Source of the DNA: Bursaphelenchus xylophilus
Lineage: Eukaryota > Nematoda > Chromadorea > Rhabditida > Aphelenchoididae
DNA length: 64,000 bases
NCBI GenBank assembly: GCA_904066235.2
Contig: CAJFCV020000002.1
Span: 8,246,001 to 8,310,000 of the forward strand
Direction: 5' to 3'
Position 1 is the first letter of the stretch, and each line of letters opens with the position of its first letter. The translations under genes were made by a program, and so were the position numbers. Positions 40,301-52,325 of this stretch are shown in pieces. The notes below the pieces were generated by a model. That model had not been told where the DNA came from. It searched no databases and saw only the letters and a list, made by a program, of their open reading frames with translations.

Positions 40301-43300
40301 ATGAAATTTCAAAATCCCAAGATTCATTTTTTTTGGAGCCAAACTGCGCCCGTACCAGCCCGAACACTCTGATTTTTCACTAGGCACTAATAAAAAAAAT
40401 AAAGTGAATTAGAGATGTCGGAGTGAATTGACGTGACCTACACCATTTGAAACCTTACGGGATGAAATTTCAAAATCCCAAGTTTCATCTTTTTTGGAGC
40501 CAAACTGCGCCCGTACCAGCCCGAAAACTCTGATATTACACTAGGCACTAATAAAAAATAAAGTGAATTAGAGATGTCGGAGTGAATTGACGTGACCTAC
40601 ACCATTTGAAACCTTACGGAATGAAATTTCAAAATCCCAAGATTCATCTTTTTTGGAGCCAAACTGCGCCCGTACCAGCCCGAACACTCTGATATTACAC
40701 TAGGCACAAATAAAAAATAAAGTGAATTAGAGATGTCGGAGTGAATTGACGTGACCTACACCATTTGAAACCTTACGGGATGAAATTTCAAAATCCCAAG
40801 ATTCATTTTTTTGGAGCCAAACTGCGCCCGTACCAGCCCGAACACTCTGATTTTTCACTAGGCACTAATAAAAAAATAAAGTGAATTAGAGATGTCGGAG
40901 TGAATTGACGTGACCTACACCATTTGAAACCTTACGGGATGAAATTTCAAAATCCCAAGTTTCATCTTTTTTGGAGCCAAACTGCGCCCGTACCAGCCCG
41001 AAAACTCTGATATTACACTAGGCACTAATAAAAAATAAAGTGAATTAGAGATGTCGGAGTGAATTGACGTGACCTACACCATTTGAAACCTTACGGAATG
41101 AAATTTCAAAATCCCAAGATTCATCTTTTTTGGAGCCAAACTGCGCCCGTACCAGCCCGAACACTCTGATATTTCACTAGGCACTAATAAAAAAAATAAA
41201 GTGAATTAGAGATGTCGGAGTGAATTGACGCGACCTACACCATTTGAAACCTTACGGAATGAAATTTCAAAATCCCAAGTTTCATCTTTTTTGGAGCCAA
41301 ACTGCGCCCGTACCAGCCCGAACACTCTGATATTATACTAGACACTGATAAAAAATAAAGTGAATTAGAGATGTCGGAGTGAATTGACGTGACCTACACC
41401 ATTTCAAACCTTACGGAATGAAATTTCAAAATCCCAAGTTTCATCTTTTTTGGAGCCAAACTGCGCCCGTACCAGCCCGAACACTCTGATATTACACTAG
41501 GCACTAATAAAAAATAAAGTGAATTAGAGATGTCGGAGTGAATTGACGTGACCTACACCATTTGAAACCTTATGGAATGAAATTTCAAAATCCCAAGTTT
41601 CATCTTTTTTGGAGCCAAACTGCGCCCGTACCAGCCCGAACACTCTGATATTACACTAGGCACTAATAAAAAATAAAGTGAATTAGAGATGTCGGAGTGA
41701 ATTGACGTGACCTACACCATTTGAAACCTTACGGAATGAAATTTCAAAATCCCAAGTTTCATCTTTTTTGGAGCCAAACTGCGCCCGTACCAGCCCGAAC
41801 ACTCTGATATTACACTAGGCACTAATAAAAAATAAAGTGAATTAGAGATGTCGGAGTGAATTGACGTGACCTACACCATTTGAAACCTTATGGAATGAAA
41901 TTTCAAAATCCCAAGTTTCATCTTTTTTGGAGCCAAACTGCGCCCGTACCAGCCCGAACACTCTGATATTACACTAGGCACTAATAAAAAATAAAGTGAA
42001 TTAGAGATGTCGGAGTGAATTGACGTGACCTACACCATTTGAAACCTTACGGAATGAAATTTCAAAATCCCAAGTTTCATCTTTTTTGGAGCCAAACTGC
42101 GCCCGTACCAGCCCGAACACTCTGATATTATACTAGGCACTAATAAAAAATAAAGTGAATTAGAGATGTCGGAGTGAATTGACGTGACCTACACCATTTG
42201 AAACCTTACGGAATGAAATTTCAAAATCCCAAGATTCATCTTTTTTGGAGCCAAACTGCGCCCGTACCAGCCCGAACACTCTGATATTACACTAGGCACT
42301 AATAAAAAATAAAGCGAATTAGAGATGTCGGAGTGAATTGACGTGACCTACACCATTTGAAACCTTACGGGATGAAATTTCAAAATCCCAAGTTTCATCT
42401 TTTTTGGAGCCAAACTGCGCCCGTACCAGCCCGAACACTCTGATATTATACTAGACACTAATAAAAAATAAAGTGAATTAGAGATGTCGGAGTGAATTGA
42501 CGTGACCTACACCATTTGAAACCTTACGGAATGAAATTTCAAAATCCCAAGATTCATTTTTTTGGAGCCAAACTGCGCCCGTACCAGCCCGAACACTCTG
42601 ATATTTCACTAGGCACTAATAAAAAAAATAAAGTGAATTAGAGATGTCGGAGTGAATTGACGTGACCTACACCATTTGAAACCTTACGGAATGAAATTTC
42701 AAAATCCCAAGATTCATTTTTTTGGAGCCAAACTGCGCCCGTACCAGCCCGAACACTCTGATATTTCACTAGGCACTAATAAAAAAAATAAAGTGAATTA
42801 GAGATGTCGGAGTGAATTGACGTGACCTACACCATTTGAAACCTTACGGGATGAAATTTCAAAATCCCAAGTTTCATCTTTTTTGGAGCCAAACTGCGCC
42901 CGTACCAGCCCGAACACTCTGATATTATACTAGACACTAATAAAAAATAAAGTGAATTAGAGATGTCGGAGTGAATTGACGTGACCTACACCATTTGAAA
43001 CCTTACGGAATGAAATTTCAAAATCCCAAGATTCATTTTTTTTGGAGCCAAACTGCGCCCGTACCAGCCCGAACACTCTGATATTATACTAGACACTAAT
43101 AAAAAATAAAGTGAATTAGAGATGTCGGAGTGAATTGACGTGACCTACACCATTTGAAACCTTACGGAATGAAATTTCAAAATCCCAAGATTCATTTTTT
43201 TGGAGCCAAACTGCGCCCGTACCAGCCCGAACACTCTGATATTTCACTAGGCACTAATAAAAAAAATAAAGTGAATTAGAGATGTCGGAGTGAATTGACG

Positions 43301-45499
43301 TGACCTACACCATTTGAAACCTTACGGGATGAAATTTCAAAATCCCAAGTTTCATTTTTTTTGGAGCCAAACTGCGCCCGTACCAGCCCGAACACTCTGA
43401 TATTTCACTAGGCACTAATAAAAAAATAAAGTGAATTAGAGATGTCGGAGTGAATTGACGTGACCTACACCATTTGAAACCTTACGGAATGAAATTTCAA
43501 AATCCCAAGTTTCATCTTTTTTGGAGCCAAACTGCGCCCGTACCAGCCCGAACACTCTGATATTTCACTAGGCACTAATAAAAAAAATAAAGTGAATTAG
43601 AGATGTCGGAGTGAATTGACGTGACCTACACCATTTGAAACCTTACGGGATGAAATTTCAAAATCCCAAGTTTCATCTTTTTGGAGCCAAACTGCGCCCG
43701 TACCAGCCCGAACACTCTGATATTATACTAGACACTAATAAAAAATAAAGTGAATTAGAGATGTCGGAGTGAATTGACGTGACCTACACCATTTGAAACC
43801 TTACGGGATGAAATTTCAAAATCCCAAGTTTCATCTTTTTTGGAGCCAAACTGCGCCCGTACCAGCCCGAACACTCTGATATTATACTAGACACTAATAA
43901 AAAATAAAGTGAATTAGAGATGTCGGAGTGAATTGACGTGACCTACACCATTTGAAACCTTACGGAATGAAATTTGGAAATCCCAAGATTCATCTTTTTT
44001 GGAGCCAAACTGCGCCCGTACCAGCCCGAACACTCTGATATTATACTAGGCACTAATAAAAAATAAAGTGAATTAGAGATGTCGGAGTGAATTGACGTGA
44101 CCTACACCATTTGAAACCTTACGGAATGAAATTTCAAAATCCCAAGATTCATTTTTTTTGGAGCCAAACTGCGCCCGTACCAGCCCGAACACTCTGATAT
44201 TATACTAGGCACTAATAAAAAATAAAGTGAATTAGAGATGTCGGAGTGAATTGACGTGACCTACACCATTTGAAACCTTACGGAATGAAATTTGGAAATC
44301 CCAAGATTCATCTTTTTTGGAGCCAAACTGCGCCCGTACCAGCCCGAACACTCTGATATTATACTAGGCACTAATAAAAAATAAAGTGAATTAGAGATGT
44401 CGGAGTGAATTGACGTGACCTACACCATTTGAAACCTTACGGAATGAAATTTGGAAATCCCAAGATTCATCTTTTTTGGAGCCAAACTGCGCCCGTACCA
44501 GCCCGAACACTCTGATATTATACTAGGCACTAATAAAAAATAAAGTGAATTAGAGATGTCGGAGTGAATTGACGTGACCTACACCATTTGAAACCTTACG
44601 GAATGAAATTTGGAAATCCCAAGATTCATCTTTTTTGGAGCCAAACTGCGCCCGTACCAGCCCGAACACTCTGATATTATACTAGGCACTAATAAAAAAT
44701 AAAGTGAATTAGAGATGTCGGAGTGAATTGACGTGACCTACACCATTTGAAACCTTACGGAATGAAATTTGGAAATCCCAAGATTCATCTTTTTTGGAGC
44801 CAAACTGCGCCCGTACCAGCCCGAACACTCTGATATTACACTAGGCACTAATAAAAAATAAAGTGAATTAGAGATGTCGGAGTGAATTGACGTGACCTAC
44901 ACCATTTGAAACCTTACGGAATGAAATTTCAAAATCCCAAGTTTCATCTTTTTTGGAGCCAAACTGCGCCCGTACCAGCCCGAACACTCTGATATTATAC
45001 TAGGCACTAATAAAAAATAAAGTGAATTAGAGATGTCGGAGTGAATTGACGTGACCTACACCATTTGAAACCTTACGGAATGAAATTTCAAAATCCCAAG
45101 ATTCATCTTTTTTGGAGCCAAACTGCGCCCGTACCAGCCCGAACACTCTGATATTACACTAGGCACTAATAAAAAATAAAGTGAATTAGAGATGTCGGAG
45201 TGAATTGACGTGACCTACACCATTTGAAACCTTACGGAATGAAATTTCAAAATCCCAAGATTCATCTTTTTTGGAGCCAAACTGCGCCCGTACCAGCCCG
45301 AACACTCTGATATTACACTAGGCACAAATAAAAAATAAAGTGAATTAGAGATGTCGGAGTGAATTGACGTGACCTACACCATTTGAAACCTTACGGGATG
45401 AAATTTCAAAATCCCAAGATTCATTTTTTTGGAGCCAAACTGCGCCCGTACCAGCCCGAACACTCTGATATTTCACTAGGCACTAATAAAAAAAATAAG

Positions 45500-48400
45500 G
45501 TGAATTAGAGATGTCGGAGTGAATTGACGTGACCTACACCATTTCAAACCTTACGGAATGGAATTTCAAAATCCCAAGTTTCATCTTTTTTGGAGCCAAA
45601 CTGCGCCCGTACCAGCCCGAACACTCTGATATTACACTAGGCACTAATAAAAAATAAGGTGAATTAGAGATGTCGGAGTGAATTGACGTGACCTACACCA
45701 TTTGAAACCTTACGGAATGAAATTTCAAAATCCCAAGTTTCATCTTTTTTGGAGCCAAACTGCGCCCGTACCAGCCCGAACACTCTGATATTACACTAGG
45801 CACTAATAAAAAATAAAGTGAATTAGAGATGTCGGAGTGAATTGACGTGACCTACACCATTTCAAACCTTACGGAATGAAATTTCAAAATCCCAAGTTTC
45901 ATCTTTTTTGGAGCCAAACTGCGCCCGTACCAGCCCGAACACTCTGATATTACACTAGGCACTAATAAAAAATAAAGTGAATTAGAGATGTCGTAGTGAA
46001 TTGACGTGACCTACACCATTTCAAACCTTACGGAATGAAATTTCAAAATCCCAAGTTTCATCTTTTTTGGAGCCAAACTGCGCCCGTACCAGCCCGAACA
46101 CTCTGATATTACACTAGGCACTAATAAAAAATAAAGTGAATTAGAGATGTCGGAGTGAATTGACGTGACCTACACCATTTGAAACCTTACGGAATGAAAT
46201 TTCAAAATCCCAAGTTTCATCTTTTTTGGAGCCAAACTGCGCCCGTACCAGCCCGAACACTCTGATATTACACTAGGCACTAATAAAAAATAAAGTGAAT
46301 TAGAGATGTCGGAGTGAATTGACGTGACCTACACCATTTGAAACCTTACGGAATGAAATTTCAAAATCCCAAGTTTCATCTTTTTTGGGGCCAAACTGCG
46401 CCCGTACCAGCCCGAACACTCTGATATTACACTAGGCACTAATAAAAAATAAAGTGAATTAGAGATGTCGGAGTGAATTGACGTGACCTACACCATTTGA
46501 AACCTTACGGAATGAAATTTCAAAATCCCAAGATTCATCTTTTTTGGAGCCAAACTGCGCCCGTACCAGCCCGAACACTCTGATATTACACTAGGCACTA
46601 ATAAAAAATAAAGTGGATTAGAGATGTCGGAGTGAATTGACGTGACCTACACCATTTGAAACCTTACGGAATGAAATTTCAAAATCCCAAGATTCATCTT
46701 TTTTGGAGCCAAACTGCGCCCGTACCAGCCCGAACACTCTGATATTACACTAGGCACTAATAAAAAATAAAGTGAATTAGAGATGTCGGAGCGAATTGAC
46801 GTGACCTACACCATTTGAAACCTTACGTAATGAAATTTCAAAATCTTAAGTTTCATCTTTTTTGGAGCCAAACTGCGCCCGTACCAGCCCGAACACTCTG
46901 ATATTACACTAGGCACTAATAAAAAATAAAGTGAATTAGAGATGTCGGAGTGAATTGACGTGACCTACACCATTTGAAACCTTACGGAATGAAATTTCAA
47001 AATCCCAAGTTTCATCTTTTTTGGAGCCAAACTGCGCCCGTACCAGCCCGAACACTCTGATATTACACTAGGCACTAATAAAAAATAAGGTGAATTAGAG
47101 ATGTCGGAGTGAATTGACGTGACCTACACCATTTCAAACCTTACGGAATGGAATTTCAAAATCCCAAGTTTCATCTTTTTTGGAGCCAAACTGCGCCCGT
47201 ACCAGCCCGAACACTCTGATATTACACTAGGCACTAATAAAAAATAAGGTGAATTAGAGATGTCGGAGTGAATTGACGTGACCTACACCATTTGAAACCT
47301 TACGGAATGAAATTTCAAAATCCCAAGTTTCATCTTTTTTGGAGCCAAACTGCGCCCGTACCAGCCCGAACACTCTGATATTACACTAGGCACTAATAAA
47401 AAATAAAGTGAATTAGAGATGTCGGAGTGAATTGACGTGACCTACACCATTTCAAACCTTACGGAATGAAATTTCAAAATCCCAAGTTTCATCTTTTTTG
47501 GAGCCAAACTGCGCCCGTACCAGCCCGAACACTCTGATATTACACTAGGCACTAATAAAAAATAAAGTGAATTAGAGATGTCGTAGTGAATTGACGTGAC
47601 CTACACCATTTCAAACCTTACGGAATGAAATTTCAAAATCCCAAGTTTCATCTTTTTTGGAGCCAAACTGCGCCCGTACCAGCCCGAACACTCTGATATT
47701 ACACTAGGCACTAATAAAAAATAAAGTGAATTAGAGATGTCGGAGTGAATTGACGTGACCTACACCATTTGAAACCTTACGGAATGAAATTTCAAAATCC
47801 CAAGTTTCATCTTTTTTGGAGCCAAACTGCGCCCGTACCAGCCCGAACACTCTGATATTACACTAGGCACTAATAAAAAATAAAGTGAATTAGAGATGTC
47901 GTAGTGAATTGACGTGACCTACACCATTTGAAACCTTACGGAATGAAATTTCAAAATCCCAAGTTTCATCTTTTTTGGGGCCAAACTGCGCCCGTACCAG
48001 CCCGAACACTCTGATATTACACTAGGCACTAATAAAAAATAAAGTGAATTAGAGATGTCGGAGTGAATTGACGTGACCTACACCATTTGAAACCTTACGG
48101 AATGAAATTTCAAAATCCCAAGATTCATCTTTTTTGGAGCCAAACTGCGCCCGTACCAGCCCGAACACTCTGATATTACACTAGGCACTAATAAAAAATA
48201 AAGTGGATTAGAGATGTCGGAGTGAATTGACGTGACCTACACCATTTGAAACCTTACGGAATGAAATTTCAAAATCCCAAGATTCATCTTTTTTGGAGCC
48301 AAACTGCGCCCGTACCAGCCCGAACACTCTGATATTACACTAGGCACTAATAAAAAATAAAGTGAATTAGAGATGTCGGAGCGAATTGACGTGACCTACA

Positions 48401-48530
48401 CCATTTGAAACCTTACGTAATGAAATTTCAAAATCTTAAGTTTCATCTTTTTTGGAGCCAAACTGCGCCCGTACCAGCCCGAACACTCTGATATTACACT
48501 AGGCACTAATAAAAAATAAAGTGAATTAGA
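45500..48530. repeat. Ten-unit (1590-bp) higher-order repeat inside the satellite
   Basis: Six private variants recur exactly 1590 bp apart: GAATGGAATTTC (45551/47141), TCGTAGTG (45991/47581), TTTTGGGGCC (46381/47971), AGTGGATTAG (46611/48201), GAGCGAATT (46791/48381) and AATCTTAAG (46841/48431). The second copy has an extra TCGTAGTG at about 47900 that the first lacks, so the copies have begun to diverge. Confidence 0.92.
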
Positions 48531-49639
48531 GATGTCGGAGTGAATTGACGTGACCTACACCATTTGAAACCTTACGGGATGAAATTTCAAAATCCCAAGT
48601 TTCATCTTTTTTGGAGCCAAACTGCGCCCGTACCAGCCCGAACACTCTGATATTACACTAGGCACTAATAAAAAATAAAGTGAATTAGAGATGTCGGAGT
48701 GAATTGACGTGACTTACACCATTTGAAACCTTACGGAATGAAATTTCAAAATCCCAAGTTTCATCTTTTTTGGGGCCAAACTGCGCCCGTACCAGCCCGA
48801 ACACTCTGATATTACACTAGGCACTAATAAAAAATAAAGTGAATTAGAGATGTCGGAGCGAATTGACGTGACTTACACCATTTGAAACCTTACGGGATGA
48901 AATTTCAAAATCCCAAGTTTCATCTTTTTTGGAGCCAAACTGCGCCCGTACCAGCCCGAACACTCTGATATTACACTAGGCACTAATAAAAAATAAAGTG
49001 AATTAGAGATGTCGGAGTGAATTGACGTGACCTACACCATTTGAAACCTTACGGAATGAAATTTCAAAATCCCAAGCTTCATCTTTTTTGGGGCCAAACT
49101 GCGCCCGTACCAGCCCGAACACTCTGATATTACACTAGGCACTAATAAAAAATAAAGTGAATTAGAGATGTCGGAGTGAATTGACGTGACCTACACCATT
49201 TGAAACCTTACGGAATGAAATTTCAAAATCCCAAGTTTCATCTTTTTTGGAGCCAAACTGCGCCCGTACCAGCCCGAACACTCTGATATTACACTAGGCA
49301 CTAATAATAAATAAAGTGAATTAGAGATGTCGGAGTGAATTGACGTGACCTACACCATTTGAAACCTTACGGAATGAAATTTCAAAATCCCAAGTTTCAT
49401 CTTTTTTGGAGCCAAACTGCGCCCGTACCAGCCCGAACACTCTGATATTACACTAGGCACTAATAAAAAATAAAGTGAATTAGAGATGTCGGAGTGAATT
49501 GACGTGACCTACACCATTTGAAACCTTACGGAATGAAATTTCAAAATCCCAAGATTCATCTTTTTTGGAGCCAAACTGCGCCCGTACCAGCCCGAACACT
49601 CTGATATTACACTAGGCACTAATAAAAAATAAAGTGAAT

Positions 49640-51602
49640 TAGAGATGTCGGAGTGAATTGATGTGACCTACACCATTTGAAACCTTACGGAATGAAATTT
49701 CAAAATCCCAAGTTTCATCTTGTTTGGAGCCAAACTGCGCCCGTACCAGCCCGAACACTCTGATATTACACTAGGCACTAATAAAAAATAAAGTGAATTA
49801 GAGATGTCGGAGTGAATTGACGTGACCTACACCATTTGAAACCTTACGGAATGAAATTTCAAAATCCCAAGTTTCATCTTTTTTGGAGCCAAACTGCGCC
49901 CGTACCAGCCCGAACACTCTGATATTACACTAGGCACTAATAAAAAATAAAGTGAATTAGAGATGTCGGAGTGAATTGACGTGACCTACACGATTTGAAA
50001 CCTTACGGAATGAAATTTCAAAATCCCAAGTTTCATCTTTTTTGGGGCCAAACTGCGCCCGTACCAGCCCGAACACTCTGATATTACACTAGGCACTAAT
50101 AAAAAATAAAGTGAATTAGAGATGTCGGAGTGAATTGACGTGACCTACACCATTTGAAACCTTACGGAATGAAATTTCAAAATCCCAAGATTCATCTTTT
50201 TTGGAGCCAAACTGCGCCCGTACCAGCCCGAACACTCTGATATTACACTAGGCACTAATAAAAAATAAAGTGAATTAGAGATGTCGGAGTGAATTGATGT
50301 GACCTACACCATTTGAAACCTTACGGAATGAAATTTCAAAATCCCAAGTTTCATCTTGTTTGGAGCCAAACTGCGCCCGTACCAGCCCGAACACTCTGAT
50401 ATTACACTAGGCACTAATATAAAATAAAATGAGTTAGAGATGTCAGAGTGAATTGACGTGACCTACACCATTTGAAACCTTACGGAATGAAATTTCAAAA
50501 TCCCAAGTTTCATCTTTTTTGGAGCCAAACTGCGCCCGTACCAGCCCGAACACTCTGATATTACACTAGGCACTAATAAAAAATAAAGTGAATTAGAGAT
50601 GTCGGAGTGAATTGACGTGACCTACACCATTTGAAACCTTACGGAATGAAATTTCAAAATCCCAAGTTTCATCTTTTTTGGGGCCAAACTGCGCCCGTAC
50701 CAGCCCGAACACTCTGATATTACACTAGGCACTAATAAAAAATAAAGTGAATTAGAGATGTCGGAGTGAATTGACGTGACCTACACCATTTGAAACCTTA
50801 CGGAATGAAATTTCAAAATCCCAAGTTTCATCTTTTTTGGAGCCAAACTGCGCCCGTACCAGCCCGAACACTCTGATATTACACTAGGCACTAATAAAAA
50901 ATAAAGTGAATTAGAGATGTCGGAGTGAATTGACGTGACCTACACCATTTGAAACCTTACGGAATGAAATTTCAAAATCCCAAGTTTCATCTTTTTTGGA
51001 GCCAAACTGCGCCCGTACCAGCCCGAACACTCTGATATTACACTAGGCACTAATAAAAAATAAAGTGAATTAGAGATGTCGGAGTGAATTGACGTGACCT
51101 ACACCATTTGAAACCTTACGGAATGAAATTTCAAAATCCCAAGTTTCATCTTTTTTGGAGCCAAACTGCGCCCGTACCAGCCCGAACACTCTGATATTAC
51201 ACTAGGCACTAATAAAAAATAAAGTGAATTAGAGATGTCGGAGTGAATTGACGTGACCTACACGATTTGAAACCTTACGGAATGAAATTTCAAAATCCCA
51301 AGTTTCATCTTTTTTGGGGCCAAACTGCGCCCGTACCAGCCCGAACACTCTGATATTACACTAGGCACTAATAAAAAATAAAGTGAATTAGAGATGTCGG
51401 AGTGAATTGATGTGACCTACACCATTTGAAACCTTACGGAATGAAATTTCAAAATCCCAAGATTCATCTTTTTTGGAGCCAAACTGCGCCCGTACCAGCC
51501 CGAAAACTCTGATATTACACTAGGCACTAATATAAAATAAAATGAGTTAGAGATGTCAGAGTGAATTGACGTGACCTACACCATTTGAAACCTTACGGAA
51601 TT
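49640..51602. repeat. Diverging right-edge satellite block with 4-, 7- and 8-unit spacings
   Basis: CATCTTGTTTGG recurs 636 bp apart (49721/50357). TACACGATTTG recurs 1272 bp apart (49991/51263). The diverged start GCACTAATATAAAATAAAAT recurs 1113 bp apart (50411/51524). The array ends abruptly after CCTTACGGAA at about 51602. Confidence 0.75.
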
Positions 51603-51721
51603 TTGAACCTTACTTTTTATTCTGCTTTTTTGGACAAGTCTTGTTCTTGGTTGTGGTGTCATTATGTTAAAGAAAATTATTTGACCGCAAAAGAAGCCTG
51701 ATTACTGACACATTTAACAAC
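51603..51721. other. Unique spacer between satellite and inverted-repeat element
   Basis: Non-repetitive AT-rich sequence with no gene or clear motif. Confidence 0.5.
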
Positions 51722-51816
51722 CTTTTGACCGGACATATCTCAAAAAATCAGAAAAAATGTGGTGATCAAGGATATATAAATCTTAGCTGCCCATTTTAGG
51801 TTTTTAGGGGTGAAAA
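51722..51816. repeat. Left terminal inverted repeat
   Basis: 95 bp; the reverse complement of 52159-52254 apart from one indel and one substitution near its outer end. Confidence 0.9.
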
Positions 51817-51883
51817 TGCCCAAAAACTGGCTTAATTTCCCTACAAAGGCGCAGGCATTCGAAACGATAAAAAGCGCAGACGG

Positions 51884-51902
51884 TCTCTTCCTTCGGAAGA
51901 GA
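51884..51902. other. Perfect 8-bp hairpin abutting the tRNA-like sequence
   Basis: TCTCTTCC, loop TTC, GGAAGAGA. It ends where the tRNA-like body begins. Its function is unknown. Confidence 0.7.
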
Positions 51903-51983
51903 GCGGTGTGGCCGAGTGGCTAGTGCCGTAGTCTGGGAATCAACAGGGGGAACGCCGCACGGGTTCGATACCCCTTTTGGGCC
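51903..51983 (+). pseudogene. tRNA-like (Leu/Ser class) pseudogene or tRNA-derived SINE head
   Basis: The A box is TGGCCGAGTGG at 51909-51919 and the B box is GGTTCGATACC at 51962-51972; both fit Pol III consensus. The D arm (GCCGAG...GTGC) and T loop (TTCGATA) are tRNA-like, and the spacing implies a long variable arm, as in tRNA-Leu or tRNA-Ser. The anticodon loop would read CTGGGAA. The acceptor stem does not pair, and the anticodon and T stems contain mismatches, so a working tRNA is unlikely. A T7 terminator-like run lies at 51992-51998. Nematodes are known to have odd long-variable-arm tRNAs, but this copy looks decayed. Confidence 0.6.
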
Positions 51984-51991
51984 GAATCAAC

Positions 51992-51998
51992 TTTTTTT
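51992..51998 (+). terminator. Possible Pol III terminator (T7)
   Basis: Seven T residues lie 20 bp downstream of the B box of the tRNA-like unit, the place where a Pol III transcript would end. Confidence 0.45.
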
Positions 51999-52158
51999 GA
52001 AGATGAAGGTCGGAAAAATAAATTTTTGTGCCAAGACTGATTTATTACGTCTTAGAAACTCAATAAACATCATTTTAAGTCAAAATAAAAATTGTAAACC
52101 TGTGAAAAATTAAGCGAAAAGGGGTTTATATGGGGCTTTAAGTCAACTTCCGATTGAG

Positions 52159-52254
52159 TTTTCACCCCTAAAAACCTAAAATGGGCAGCTAAGATTTATA
52201 TATCCTTGATCACCACATTTTTTCTGATTTTTTGAGATATGTCCCGTCAAAAAG
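52159..52254. repeat. Right terminal inverted repeat
   Basis: 96 bp, pairing with 51722-51816. It ends 71 bp from the stop codon of carboxypeptidase E. Confidence 0.9.
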
Positions 52255-52325
52255 TAGGAGCCCCCATAAAAGTACTTTCCTTGTAAGAAATGTTGCTTGA
52301 TTGAGTGAACAAGTATTACAATAAA

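Larger units (their letters stand above)
4721..51602. repeat. 47-kb satellite array, ~159-bp unit, about 294 head-to-tail copies
   Basis: Units run continuously in one orientation. A unit begins GCACTAATAAAAAATAAAG, includes GACGTGACCTACACC, and ends ACACTCTGATATTACACTAG. Spacing between successive starts is 159 bp (for example 4891, 5050, 5209), shifted by 1-2 bp where an A-run or T-run changes length. Copies differ at a limited set of recurring positions: ATTACA, ATTATA or ATTTCA before CTAG; GGCACT or GACACT; TTCAAA or TTGGAAA; AAGTTTC or AAGATTC; TTTGAAA or TTTCAAA; AAAGTG or AAGGTG. No transposon or unrelated sequence interrupts it. The edge units are the most diverged (left: GCACTAACAAAAAATAGAG; right: AATATAAAATAAAATGAG). 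The copy number is length divided by period, not a count. No coding or CENP-B-like motif was seen in the unit. Confidence 0.97.
51722..52254. mobile_element. 533-bp element with ~95-bp terminal inverted repeats and an internal tRNA-like unit
   Basis: The left arm 51722-51816 and right arm 52159-52254 are reverse complements, differing only near the outer end (CTTTTGACCGGAC against CTTTTTGACGGGAC). The interior (51817-52158) is not self-complementary. It contains an 8-bp hairpin, a tRNA-like sequence with Pol III A and B boxes, and a T7 run. No transposase is encoded and no convincing target-site duplication is seen. This fits a non-autonomous DNA transposon (MITE) or foldback element that captured, or is built round, a tRNA-derived sequence. 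The family is not recognised. Confidence 0.75.

Noticed and set aside
4721..51602. CRISPR array
   Set aside because: The repeat is a continuous ~159-bp unit with no unique spacers, in a eukaryotic context.
51903..51983. Functional tRNA gene
   Set aside because: The A and B boxes are good, but the acceptor stem cannot pair and two other stems have mismatches.
51916..52113. 65-residue plus-strand open frame over the tRNA-like region
   Set aside because: It overlaps Pol III box elements and has no protein features or codon bias.
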